A stretch of 64,000 nucleotides of DNA from Paenibacillus sp. FJAT-29882 (GTDB lineage: Bacteria > Bacillota > Bacilli > Bacillales > DSM-1321), in NCBI RefSeq assembly GCF_001510645.1, contig NZ_LMVB01000006.1, forward strand, positions 1-64,000, given 5' to 3'. Made by a program: the position numbers and the translations under genes. Below the pieces are notes generated by a model. That model saw nothing but the letters and a program-made list of their open reading frames with translations. It ran no database searches and was not told the DNA's origin. Of this stretch, positions 55,190 to 63,295 are shown piece after piece; position 1 is the first letter of the stretch; every line of letters starts with the position of its first letter.

Positions 55190-56104
55190 TTAGTTTAAAA
55201 TACTATTCTTTTCATTTTTATTTCCCCCTAGCCTTACATTTTCACTTAATGTAGGTAAACATATTCCAACAATAATGATGAATACACCCACCATTTGCAC
55301 GATTGAAACCGTTTCATTTAATAACAAGACGGATACAATCATTGCGATTGGCAATTCAACTGCACTCAAAATGGATGAAGTACCTAATCCCACTTTTGGA
55401 ATAGCAATACTAAATAAGAAGACCGGAACAACCATTCCGAATAGACCTAACGCTAAACCAAACATCCAAAGCCCTTCACTAAGCAGTGTCCCATTCCAAA
55501 TGATTTGTGGAGACTGAAAGACAGATGTTGTTATCAAAGCAAAGAAAGAAACCAATACTAAACGATTAGAAGTCGTCATCTTTGCATTTGATTTGCCATT
55601 AAAAAATAAGAATAGGGAATAACAAAGAGCTGCTCCTAATCCCCACAACCAACCTTGGATAGGGATCGTCGATAAGTCGACATCTACTAAACCAGCTGCT
55701 GGTATAGTTCCGGCAAACAATAAAATGAGAGAAATATACTCCATTCGACTGGGAAATTGCCGATTTGCAATACACGAGATTAACATACCTATCCATGTAA
55801 ATTGGAATAGAAGAACGACTGCCAAAGAAGCAGGTAAATAATTCAATGAAAGACCGTACAAAATATTAGTCAGCCCCGTAAAAATACCAGCGGGAATAAT
55901 ACTTTTCATTCCTTTCAGATTTACTTTTTTCCCTTGACTAACAAATATACAAACAGCAATAGCAAAACCGATAACAAATTGACTCGTAACGGCTTCCGAG
56001 GCTGAAAAGCCCTCACGCATTGCCAGTTTTATGATGGTTGAAACGATGCCATAACTACAAGCCCCTATAACCACCAACAAAGGATACAAATAGCTCTTTC
56101 TCAT
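55190..56104 (-). CDS. EamA/DMT-family transporter
   Basis: 304 residues, GGGGAG-led ATG, 10 hydrophobic segments in two EamA repeats (about 1-140 and 155-290). The family exports or imports small metabolites (amino acids, nucleobases, riboside-like compounds). It lies between the two PfkB genes of the pseudouridine set and shares an upstream motif with them, so it may move pseudouridine or export uracil. No direct evidence of substrate. Confidence 0.8.
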   Translation of the reverse strand: MRKSYLYPLLVVIGACSYGIVSTIIKLAMREGFSASEAVTSQFVIGFAIAVCIFVSQGKKVNLKGMKSIIPAGIFTGLTNILYGLSLNYLPASLAVVLLFQFTWIGMLISCIANRQFPSRMEYISLILLFAGTIPAAGLVDVDLSTIPIQGWLWGLGAALCYSLFLFFNGKSNAKMTTSNRLVLVSFFALITTSVFQSPQIIWNGTLLSEGLWMFGLALGLFGMVVPVFLFSIAIPKVGLGTSSILSAVELPIAMIVSVLLLNETVSIVQMVGVFIIIVGICLPTLSENVRLGGNKNEKNSILN

Positions 56105-56185
56105 TGATTTTCTCCCCTTTCATGTCTTAAGTAGATCTATCTAAGTAACACCTCAATTCTTAGAAAACAAAAGTTTATCACACAG

Positions 56186-56203
56186 ACATTTGTTAGTAAA
56201 TGC
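56186..56203. promoter_or_regulatory. Operator-like motif upstream of the EamA gene
   Basis: ACATTTGTTAGTAAATGC, similar to the psuK upstream motif; 82 bases before the start. Proposed site of the HTH-PfkB regulator. Confidence 0.4.
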
Positions 56204-56225
56204 TATATGACCATTTTTCATGCGC

Positions 56226-56265
56226 AAAAAAGCCGATACTGCCCTTGTCATAAGGAAATATCGGC
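56226..56265 (-). terminator. Terminator of the HTH-PfkB gene
   Basis: Stem GCCGATA / TATCGGC with an inner CCTT/AAGG pairing, followed on the minus strand by TTTTTTGCG. 90 bases past the stop. Confidence 0.8.
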
Positions 56266-56354
56266 CTATTCTTAATTCTTTCGCTTCACTTTTTTTCTTT
56301 TCTTTTGCAAAAAATCAAACAACAAAATCACCTTAATATGGTGAATTAAGGGGT

Positions 56355-57455
56355 CTAATCATTCTTAAAGCTATTTTCAACAAGCGAATACAGTTGTTCT
56401 GCTGTCAAATCCGCATTTGTATCCCATGTTTGCAAAGTGATCGCTGAAGCTGCCATACCTAAACGTACAGCTTGTTCAAAGGATTCATCATGACTCATGC
56501 CGAATAGAACACCGCCTATCAACGATTCTTCTACTCCAGCACGATCCAAAATACCAGTTTGTATTGGAAGCAGATACTCTTGTCTTCCATCATGGGCCGA
56601 CCAAAATACACCCAGTCCGTCCAACGTAACAATAATTTGCTTGACGCCTCTTTGTATTATTTGCTCGCTCGCTTTCTTACAGTCTTCAATCGTTTCAATC
56701 TCCATTTGAGACAAGGCGGCTGCTTCTTCACGATTCGCAATCAGCAAATCTATGCCCTGTAAATTATAAGGCAGTCTCAACGCCTTTGGTGCTGAAACGG
56801 GATTCACCCATAAAGTCAGTTGCTCTTTTTCGCATCTTTTAATAAGATAGGTCAACGTTTCTTCTGGAAGATTGGAGTCAGCAAATATTATATGAGAGGA
56901 TGCCAGATGCGACCACCGCGCTTCAATAAATTCAATACTGAACTGGTCATAGATTTGCATATCAGCGACAGCAAGAATCTTTTCACCCGTATCATTAAGA
57001 ATCGAGGTATAAGTCCCTGTCTTTTCCAGGTTTATTGCTAAACATTGGCTAACATCTACTCCATAGCGTTTCGTTTCTTCCAAAAGCCATCTTCCTTCTT
57101 GATCATCTCCGATTAAAGTGATCAGTGACACTTGGCATCCTAACCTGCCTAAGTTCTCTGCTACATTTCGAGAAATACCTCCGCAAGACTGTCTAACCGT
57201 TGCAGGGTTGGAAGTACCATACTGAATCGGCTTCAAAGTTTGTGACTTCCGATCTATATTGGCTCCACCGATACAAGTAATTCGTGACTCTTCCCGTACG
57301 ATGTAAGCACGTCCGAGTATTTCTCCTTTTTTCGTTAAGGTGGATATATATCCAGCCACCGCTGATCTAGAAAGTCCAAGTTTTGCTGATAGTTCTTGTT
57401 GAGAAATAAATGGGTTTTCTTTAATTAAAGACAAAATGTGCTGATCCTTGACCAT
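56355..57455 (-). CDS. Winged-HTH fused to PfkB kinase with degenerate catalytic loop; likely ligand-sensing regulator
   Basis: 366 residues, GGGGAA-led ATG. Residues 1-55 form a MarR/Lrp-type HTH (NPFISQQELSAKLGLSRSAV then AGYISTLTKKGEILG). Residues 57-366 are PfkB/PsuK-like: [32 protein letters not shown]. The family catalytic motif DTxGAGD is here ILDRAGVEESL (304-311): the Gly-Ala-Gly anion hole reads Gly-Val-Glu and the catalytic Asp is Glu. The intact paralogue PsuK is 1.3 kb away. I infer that it binds pseudouridine or its phosphate and regulates the psu genes rather than acting as a kinase. E. coli YeiI is a comparable HTH-kinase fusion. Confidence 0.8.
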   Translation of the reverse strand: MVKDQHILSLIKENPFISQQELSAKLGLSRSAVAGYISTLTKKGEILGRAYIVREESRITCIGGANIDRKSQTLKPIQYGTSNPATVRQSCGGISRNVAENLGRLGCQVSLITLIGDDQEGRWLLEETKRYGVDVSQCLAINLEKTGTYTSILNDTGEKILAVADMQIYDQFSIEFIEARWSHLASSHIIFADSNLPEETLTYLIKRCEKEQLTLWVNPVSAPKALRLPYNLQGIDLLIANREEAAALSQMEIETIEDCKKASEQIIQRGVKQIIVTLDGLGVFWSAHDGRQEYLLPIQTGILDRAGVEESLIGGVLFGMSHDESFEQAVRLGMAASAITLQTWDTNADLTAEQLYSLVENSFKND

Positions 57456-57596
57456 GTATTCCCCTTCCCTTTATACAACATCTGTTAATATTGAGTATAA
57501 TACTTAACATTCGTCGTATGCAACAGATTAAAGGGACTACTTATTCAAAACTATTATTTCGTAGTTCGAAAATACTATATGACACAATTTAAAAAT

Positions 57597-57646
57597 AAAC
57601 AGGAAAAAAGCAACAATTAAATTAATTTGTAGCTTTTTTCCTGTTT
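57597..57646. terminator. Strong bidirectional terminator
   Basis: 15-bp perfect stem AAACAGGAAAAAAGC / GCTTTTTTCCTGTTT with a 20-base loop and T-runs on both outer sides. It separates the pseudouridine region from the plasmid-like region to the right. Confidence 0.8.
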
Positions 57647-57718
57647 ATTTTACTTGGTAGAATGTGATTGATTATAGATACACTTTTCAAGATTACCCTT
57701 CTCCTCTTTCTATTAAGC

Positions 57719-57737
57719 ATGGAAAAGTGACCATGAG
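57719..57737. repeat. 19-base direct repeat, copy 1 (second copy 58189-58207)
   Basis: ATGGAAAAGTGACCATGAG occurs identically at 58189-58207, in similar context after TAAAGC/TAAGC. The second copy is just upstream of the plasmid-like gene at 58242. Possibly a regulator site or a duplicated leader. Confidence 0.5.
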
Positions 57738-57858
57738 ATACATAGAAAAATAGTCTTGAGGAAGGCAAAGAGGAAAGAAATAGGATGAAAGATCCTGTCC
57801 ACCCATGCCAATAATATCAAGATAATCGTTGATCTAAAGAAAGTGTAAATCGTAAACT

Positions 57859-57883
57859 AAACTAGTTTAGATCAAACTAGTTT
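57859..57883. repeat. Two tandem AAACTAGTTT palindromes
   Basis: Two identical 10-bp palindromes at 57859-57868 and 57874-57883, centres 15 bases apart. This is typical of paired repressor sites. No adjacent promoter is obvious; the nearest gene is the small minus-strand frame ending at 57963. Confidence 0.45.
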
Positions 57884-57962
57884 ATATATGTAAACTTTCC
57901 GAACGCATGACTGAAGGCCTATTCTCAAAAATAATTCCCTTACCCGTTTTGTATGTAACCTG

Positions 57963-58073
57963 TTATCGCACTTCTACTTTAATTAATTTCACGCCTGCTT
58001 TTTTTGCCTCTTTTACCGCTTTCTTCAACTGTTTGATAACATCCTCATCCTTCTTTTTATTCGCCATCTTCAT
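57963..58073 (-). CDS. Small 36-residue lysine-rich protein
   Basis: ATG at 58073 after GAAAGGAAGAG; reads MKMANKKKDEDVIKQLKKAV then KEAKKAGVKLIKVEVR. It is highly charged, with one amphipathic helix. The good ribosome site and coding-like Lys/Glu pattern support it although it is short. Function unknown; such proteins occur on Bacillus plasmids. Confidence 0.5.
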   Translation of the reverse strand: MKMANKKKDEDVIKQLKKAVKEAKKAGVKLIKVEVR

Positions 58074-58241
58074 CTCTTCCTTTCTTCTGTAAATTCGTAT
58101 TAGCCATTATGTCCTTATTCTAGGAAAATATACAAAAGAGGTCTAAAATCCACCCTTCTTCTCTATATATCTTATAAAGCATGGAAAAATGGAAAAGTGA
58201 CCATGAGCTAGATTCGAAAAGTACGAGAGGGAGGATGGGAA

Positions 58242-58715
58242 GTGGAAAGTTTAAACCCAATGTTTCAGGACAAGCCGCTAAAAAAAGGTATTTCAACAAA
58301 AGAAGAATCGGAACGACCCCTTAAGAGAAAGCGGCAAACGCGTTCAGATAAATGCCATAACATCAAATTCCCAGTGACAACCGTCATGCAGATGAAGCTG
58401 CGGACTTACTGTAAGCAAATGAACGGACTTTATTATACTCAAGCTAGACAAGCCTTAAGTCAGACTGTTTTTAATACCTCGCTTTTGCAGTTTGGGTTGC
58501 ATCACACCGAAATTGTGGATTGGACCCTCCCCTATCAAGATACGAAAACGTATATGCATACGATGCTTAAGGAACAGGAATATCAGAGAATCGGCGGGCC
58601 ATATGGTCTAGCCATTCAAAAACAAGTATCCGAACGAAAGGTCGTTTTTTTTATGATGGCAAGCGTCTTACTCTGGATTGAAAAGGGTGGTTCTCTTGAA
58701 AAAATCTTACAGTAA
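58242..58715 (+). CDS. Unrecognised plasmid-type protein (157 residues)
   Basis: GTG start with GGGAGG seven bases upstream. Basic N-terminus (PLKRKRQTRSDKCHN), then KFPVTTVMQMKLRTYCKQMN, which looks like a ribbon/HTH-type DNA-binding segment. The C-terminal part is hydrophobic-amphipathic (VVFFMMASVLLWIEKGG). It overlaps the next gene, so they form a pair. No family recognised; a small plasmid maintenance or copy-control protein is a guess based on place only. Confidence 0.6.
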   Translation: MESLNPMFQDKPLKKGISTKEESERPLKRKRQTRSDKCHNIKFPVTTVMQMKLRTYCKQMNGLYYTQARQALSQTVFNTSLLQFGLHHTEIVDWTLPYQDTKTYMHTMLKEQEYQRIGGPYGLAIQKQVSERKVVFFMMASVLLWIEKGGSLEKILQ

Positions 58716-59325
58716 CTTAAATCTTCTGCAGCAAAAGTTAACAGGAACGTCTTCTCCAAAAGGTTTCTTTGAATATATCTTTCACAACCGAAAGTACCTA
58801 ACTTTAGTCATTGGATATTATGATTATTTAAGAGGTAAAGTGTTCATCGAAGACATGCTCGATCTATACGAAGATGTTCCACTAGGTTTCGATTTGGCTG
58901 TCTTGATTCATCTACTCTATCGGGACTTCATTACACAAATCAAGAAAGGAACGGAATTTAAGCAAGTAGCGGGATTTCTCCTGTCAGGAAAGGCGGACTA
59001 TTTAGGAAAGAAAAGAACGGAAAAACGAGTCATGAAGGCATTGACGGAGCATGTGTTTTCTTATGAATCCACGGAAGATGAGATCATCGAGACAAAACCT
59101 GAAAAAGAAAAAAAAGCCCATCTCACGATTCGAATCAAAGAGTCCGAAATATTAAGAGGTGAAATCTTCTTACATGACCTCTCCCCTTACCTCAAAGAAG
59201 AACATATAACGATTGAGGATTTATTGACGATCCTTTATTCAGATTTCATTAACCAAATAAAAAAACATGGAAACTCAGAGAAAGTTCAAAAAAACATCCT
59301 GTTTCACCTGAAGTCTCATCATTGA
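58696..59325 (+). CDS. Unrecognised protein with an internal duplication (about 209 residues)
   Basis: TTG start at 58696 with AAAGGGTGG five bases upstream (another TTG at 58678 is possible); overlaps the previous gene. Two homologous halves are visible: LRGKVFIEDMLDLYEDV then LLYRDFITQIKKGTEFKQV (about 45-105), and LRGEIFLHDLSPYLKEE then ILYSDFINQIKKHGNSEKV (about 150-205). Each half ends in a DFI-QIKK helix. Soluble. The repeated domain is not one I recognise. Confidence 0.65.
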   Translation: MKKSYSNLNLLQQKLTGTSSPKGFFEYIFHNRKYLTLVIGYYDYLRGKVFIEDMLDLYEDVPLGFDLAVLIHLLYRDFITQIKKGTEFKQVAGFLLSGKADYLGKKRTEKRVMKALTEHVFSYESTEDEIIETKPEKEKKAHLTIRIKESEILRGEIFLHDLSPYLKEEHITIEDLLTILYSDFINQIKKHGNSEKVQKNILFHLKSHH

Positions 59326-59377
59326 ACGACGGAAGAGCGATCATGCCTAAACAAAAAAGTCCGTTCCAGATATCGAT

Positions 59378-59416
59378 ATGGATACTGTATTAATACGGTA
59401 TCCATACAGTATCCAT
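59378..59416. repeat. Nested palindromic repeat
   Basis: ATGGATACTGTAT, then TAATACGGTATCC, then ATACAGTATCCAT. The outer arms are perfect 13-bp inverted repeats and the inner part forms a near-perfect palindrome with the left arm. It lies between the plasmid-like gene pair and the replication fragment. The interval 59326-59684 has no other supported feature. Confidence 0.55.
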
Positions 59417-59684
59417 AGACTAGGGGGAAGAATAAGAATAATAAAAAGAAAGAGAAAAGAAAAAGAATTATGCTGCAGCTAATAGGCCGTTTACATGATA
59501 GACATTCGTACTAAGAGTCAGATCCTTTTAAGACAATCCATTCAACATGGAAAGCTACTCTAAAAAAATTATATTGGCTTGCTACTTTTTGAATGAAATT
59601 GCTTATTAAAGAGTCGAAGAGGTTTTTTCTTGTTGAATGCTAGGTGTGATCGTGAACAAAACTTTTACAAAGGAGAGAATAAGC

Positions 59685-59804
59685 ATGGCGAAATATAGAC
59701 AAATACATATTGCATTTTGGCAGGGTGGGTTCGTAGAGGAAGGGGGATTCTCGCCTAAAAATGATAAAAAAATAAGCACCGCTAAATGCTTATTTTTCAT
59801 GTAG
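59685..59804 (+). pseudogene. N-terminal fragment of a replisome-organizer/DnaD-like replication protein
   Basis: ATG with AAAGGAG nine bases upstream. It reads MAKYRQIHIAFWQGGFVEEG and then runs into unrelated sequence and a terminator (39 codons). This opening is characteristic of phage/plasmid replisome organizer proteins of about 250 residues (MAKYRQIHxxFWQDxFV). The rest is gone, so this is a truncated remnant, though its ribosome site survives. Confidence 0.6.
59766..59797. terminator. Terminator after the 551-residue gene
   Basis: Stem AAAAATAAGCA / TGCTTATTTTT with a short loop. It overlaps the stop of the minus-strand gene; the minus strand continues with TTTTTTTATC. Confidence 0.75.
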
Positions 59805-61445
59805 CCATTCCTTCATTTTTTCTAAACTACCTGTATAAGGACGTTTAATCAAGTTTCGTTCGTATCGAGACAAGGTACTATGGGAAATACCCATTTCCTT
59901 AGCCGCCTCTAGAAGGCTTAGCCCTCGGTCTGTTCGTTCCTTGTTGATGGTTTCAGGAGTTACCTGCTTTTCTTCATTCATTTCTATGGTTACTGCAACC
60001 TCTCTCTCTGTCATGCCCTTCAACATCGTCGATAAATTCACAGTGTCATCGTCTACGCTCTCCATCAACAATAAATCCCTGTCGTCTACTATCCCTGTGA
60101 TATCGGTGGGCGGAATGATTTGGACGCGTGCCTTCAACCAAGTAGTAGCAAACCAGTTTCGTTCTTGATCAATCTTCTGTTCAATCCCTTTGTCCTTGTA
60201 ACTCCACCCCTTAATAATGCCGTCATGCTGCAGGGTGTCTAGTATTTCTTCAAATTGCTCTTTAATTCTTGAACCATATCGCGGATTCACATCCAAGTCC
60301 ATAACTTTTAACAGACCTTTTTCTCCACCGATATAATAGGCTCTTAGATAGTCCGCGCTCTTTTGACGAATTCTCCATTGCCAAGATAGATAACGTGATA
60401 ACCGTTTATGGTACCTTTGCTTCGTCGGGTGGTATTCAAGTGTCTTCAATGCCAGTAACCCGCTACTCTTTTGAGATCCGTACAGAAAGTTTGCCAGCAA
60501 TTCACCCGGACGGATGCTACATTCATAAATCCCAATCGGATTGTCTCCACGGTAAGCCACCGTCACGCTATCCACCAAAAATAAAGGATTAAACTGTACT
60601 TGCCCGATTTCCTCAAAGTTACCCTGATCTTCATTGATGAATCTCAAATTTTCTCGCTCAATCCTAATCCAGATCGTACTGAGAGCTGCTAACCTTTTCA
60701 TAATGTCATCCCGTTCTTTTTTTCGGTAAGAGGTTTGGTAGCCGTCAGGGTCTTCATTCCTTCCTTGCAACCTTCTTAGATTCAAAGCATCATCCGTGTG
60801 AAAATGAATCATCTGATCTTTGTGAGTGGCCTGCTGCATCCATAGAATCGAGACGATATCAAAAATGTCTGCCGTTAAATCATCCATCGACGTGATGGCC
60901 TGAGAAGTGAGATTTTTCCATTGTTCAATCGCGGCATTGGATTTTATCTTCAAATAGTCACTTTCTGCCCTTACTTGGGCTGTCGCTTCTAGTGCTTTTT
61001 CCGAAATTCTAGCAGTGGGAACAGCTGTTGCGACGTCAAATTCATTTTTACTAATCGTATCCCTCAACTTATGGAACAATAAAGCAGATCCAGACTCGGC
61101 AAAACTTTGATTTAACATGGAATTTATTACTTCCCTATTGCTAGTTTTTGGAGAGTAGGAGACAGTCTCTTCATCGGTATATCGTATGTATGGAAGAACA
61201 AAATTTCTAATTACCTCTAAATAATTAGAAGCCCATTGTTCCATACTCTCGAATTCCAAGTCATGTTCTTTCACTAATCGTTCCATGATCACAAAAAAAG
61301 CCTTTAAGGATTGAGATGGCTGAGAATACTCTTCACTTGCCATCAAGTTTTTTATATCCATGTTCCACTCGACGTAGAGTTGAGGATGATCTGGGAATAT
61401 CATGTTCGTGACATTCAATATTCTCCTTTGCAAGCTATTAATCAT
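59790..61445 (-). CDS. Unrecognised 551-residue protein with C-terminal XRE-type HTH
   Basis: ATG overlaps the previous stop (TAATG), so translation is coupled to the 161-residue gene. Residues about 495-535 form an HTH: TINKERTDRGLSLLEAAKEM then GISHSTLSRYERNL. The first 490 residues are soluble, with aromatic and Arg/Gln-rich stretches and no motif I can name (for example RYLSWQWRIRQKSADYLRAY). Together with the AlpA/MerR-like partner and iterons next door this suggests a plasmid or phage regulator or partition/replication accessory gene. Not a recognised transposase or recombinase. Confidence 0.6.
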   Translation of the reverse strand: MINSLQRRILNVTNMIFPDHPQLYVEWNMDIKNLMASEEYSQPSQSLKAFFVIMERLVKEHDLEFESMEQWASNYLEVIRNFVLPYIRYTDEETVSYSPKTSNREVINSMLNQSFAESGSALLFHKLRDTISKNEFDVATAVPTARISEKALEATAQVRAESDYLKIKSNAAIEQWKNLTSQAITSMDDLTADIFDIVSILWMQQATHKDQMIHFHTDDALNLRRLQGRNEDPDGYQTSYRKKERDDIMKRLAALSTIWIRIERENLRFINEDQGNFEEIGQVQFNPLFLVDSVTVAYRGDNPIGIYECSIRPGELLANFLYGSQKSSGLLALKTLEYHPTKQRYHKRLSRYLSWQWRIRQKSADYLRAYYIGGEKGLLKVMDLDVNPRYGSRIKEQFEEILDTLQHDGIIKGWSYKDKGIEQKIDQERNWFATTWLKARVQIIPPTDITGIVDDRDLLLMESVDDDTVNLSTMLKGMTEREVAVTIEMNEEKQVTPETINKERTDRGLSLLEAAKEMGISHSTLSRYERNLIKRPYTGSLEKMKEWLHEK

Positions 61446-61930
61446 TATTCTTCACCCCGCCCTTCTATAGTCGGCTCTATGTATTCATAAAAGTACTGTT
61501 GAATATATTCATGAAACACATTCGTTTCGATGATACCATAATCATATAGAAAACTAATGGTTTCAAACGATAGGAATTGAGCAATCGGATTTTTCTCCAA
61601 GATGACTTTTTTCAGATGTTGGACGTCTTTTTCCTTATACACGATATACTTTCCCTTATGTTCCTTAAATTCTTCAGGTGAATAACAAGTTTCTATGAAA
61701 GTATGATTTTTCTTGCATTCATAGATAAGTCGATGATTACTATAATAAATCGTTACACCAGATTCCTTTCCGGCTTTATAAGATTCAATCTGTTTTCTAA
61801 GCCATATAGGACCACTCGATAAACTCACCAGTGGTTTAGGCAATACGCCACGGAGATGATAGGTAGAGACCTTTCTACGATCCCACCCTAAAATTTCCCC
61901 CGTTTCTTTAACGCCTACTAAAAAGCTCAT
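61445..61930 (-). CDS. AlpA/MerR-like helix-turn-helix protein
   Basis: 161 residues, AAGGGGA-led ATG. The N-terminal HTH reads VGVKETGEILGWDRRKVSTY then HLRGVLPKPLVSLSSGPIW (excisionase/AlpA-type with a wing). The C-terminal part is unclassified and ends in acidic residues. It is transcribed away from the iteron region and is coupled to the 551-residue gene. Probably a DNA-binding regulator that acts on the nearby repeats; inference. Confidence 0.65.
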   Translation of the reverse strand: MSFLVGVKETGEILGWDRRKVSTYHLRGVLPKPLVSLSSGPIWLRKQIESYKAGKESGVTIYYSNHRLIYECKKNHTFIETCYSPEEFKEHKGKYIVYKEKDVQHLKKVILEKNPIAQFLSFETISFLYDYGIIETNVFHEYIQQYFYEYIEPTIEGRGEE

Positions 61931-62079
61931 ACCGATTCCCCTTCAATTTTCATATTAAAATAATTATGAGTGAGGTATGTTGCATTTGTCAACATGATTA
62001 CCTATTGTTTTATATGTCAAATCTGACTGCTACCTGTCTAAACATACGAAATAGTAGATCGTGCAACTTTTTTTCAGTT

Positions 62080-63146
62080 TGACGTCTCCTCTCACAATGT
62101 GCACATTCATTTTCTAAATCCTTTTTTGAAACATCAAACAATCGTAACTACCACCACTCGAACTTATTCACATCCTATTCTGCACACCATTTGTCCGACC
62201 TGCAACTTTTCCTCGTTTTGACGTTTCCTTTCACAATATGCACATTCCGTTATTTCTCAAGCCTGTTTTACTAGAAACTATTAGGCTACATCTTATCCAT
62301 TGACTTGTTCAACTTTAAAACGATCAAAACTTCTTTGAGCCACATCTATAAAAGAATTCAATGACCTTTGACGCTTCCTTTCACATTATGAACCATGACA
62401 GACCTTTGAAAGTCAAGACGAGGCCTTTTTCTACCTAATCCATAGAAAGTATCGTCCCTTCTTTCATTGGAAACTTCACCAATCATCATATGTGCAACTT
62501 TTCTCATACTTGACGTTTCCTCTCACAATGCGCACAATGAGTGACGATTAAAAATCAAGATGGGGCCTTTTCTACACATACAATGACCTAGAAAATATAG
62601 CTCGTTCTTTCACTGGAAACTTCACCAATCATCGTATGTGCAACTTTTTTCATGCCTGACGTTTCCTTTCACAATGTGCACAAAACGTTAAATATGGCTC
62701 AGCTCCCCTCCTCTTTGTCTATATAATTGACACTGATGATTGAAATAACATGAGACTTCAATCAGTGGAGATTTTGCTGCCCGTTAATGCGGAATAAAAC
62801 CTGGATCATACGGTCCATAGAAACGATAATGCACGAAATGAGTCGTAACCCCCTTCGCATTTTATCAAAATATAAGCAAATCCCCCTCATTTTTACGAAT
62901 AAATGTAAAATATAGTAAATTTTTTCTCACTTTTTGCTTAAAAACGACAGATAATGACGTTTGCTCTCACAGTAACTTGCACATAATTCTGTGTGAATTT
63001 CATAATTTTGATTTTTTTAAGAATCCATTTTTTTATAGAAACGTTGATATATCAACGTTTCTGTTCACTTTTTTAAAAATCCATTCATGACGTTTCCTTT
63101 CACATCGTGCACAAATCGATAAAATAAATGACGTTTGCTCTCACAC
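62080..63146. repeat. Iteron-like array, probable replication origin or partition site
   Basis: Eight copies of a motif related to TGACGTTTCCTTTCACA (full form ends ATGTGCACA) in the same orientation. They start at 62080, 62219, 62369, 62511, 62657, 62955, 63088 and 63129. Five of the first six intervals are 133-150 bases and one is twice that. Four are preceded about 20 bases earlier by GTGCAACTTTT. Two longer units (about 140 bases, around 62460-62540 and 62600-62685) are near copies. An AT-rich tract lies at 62860-63070. Immediately followed by a probable initiator gene. No coding sequence is seen in 61931-63295. Confidence 0.75.
63037..63062. repeat. Perfect 26-bp palindrome inside the iteron region
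   Basis: AGAAACGTTGATA followed by its exact complement. It is flanked on both sides by AATCCATT within T/A-rich runs. Possible operator of the initiator, a dimer-binding site or a cruciform. Confidence 0.7.
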
Positions 63147-63295
63147 AAAAAAAATTCATCTTTTTTCAAACCCTTGTGGCGCAAGGCTTTGACGACCACT
63201 GTGCAACTTTAAAATCGCTTAATAAAGGGCTTCGTTTTCTCATTTTCCATTTTGCTATAATCAACTTAAGATTATAGACGAAAGGAGGGCTAAAA

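Noticed and set aside
57907..58092. 61-residue plus-strand frame rich in Phe/Ser
   Set aside because: Antisense to the lysine-rich mini-gene, whose ribosome site and codon pattern are better.
62080..63146. CRISPR array
   Set aside because: Repeats are imperfect, spacing is 41-298 bases, and no cas genes are near. An origin or partition array fits better.
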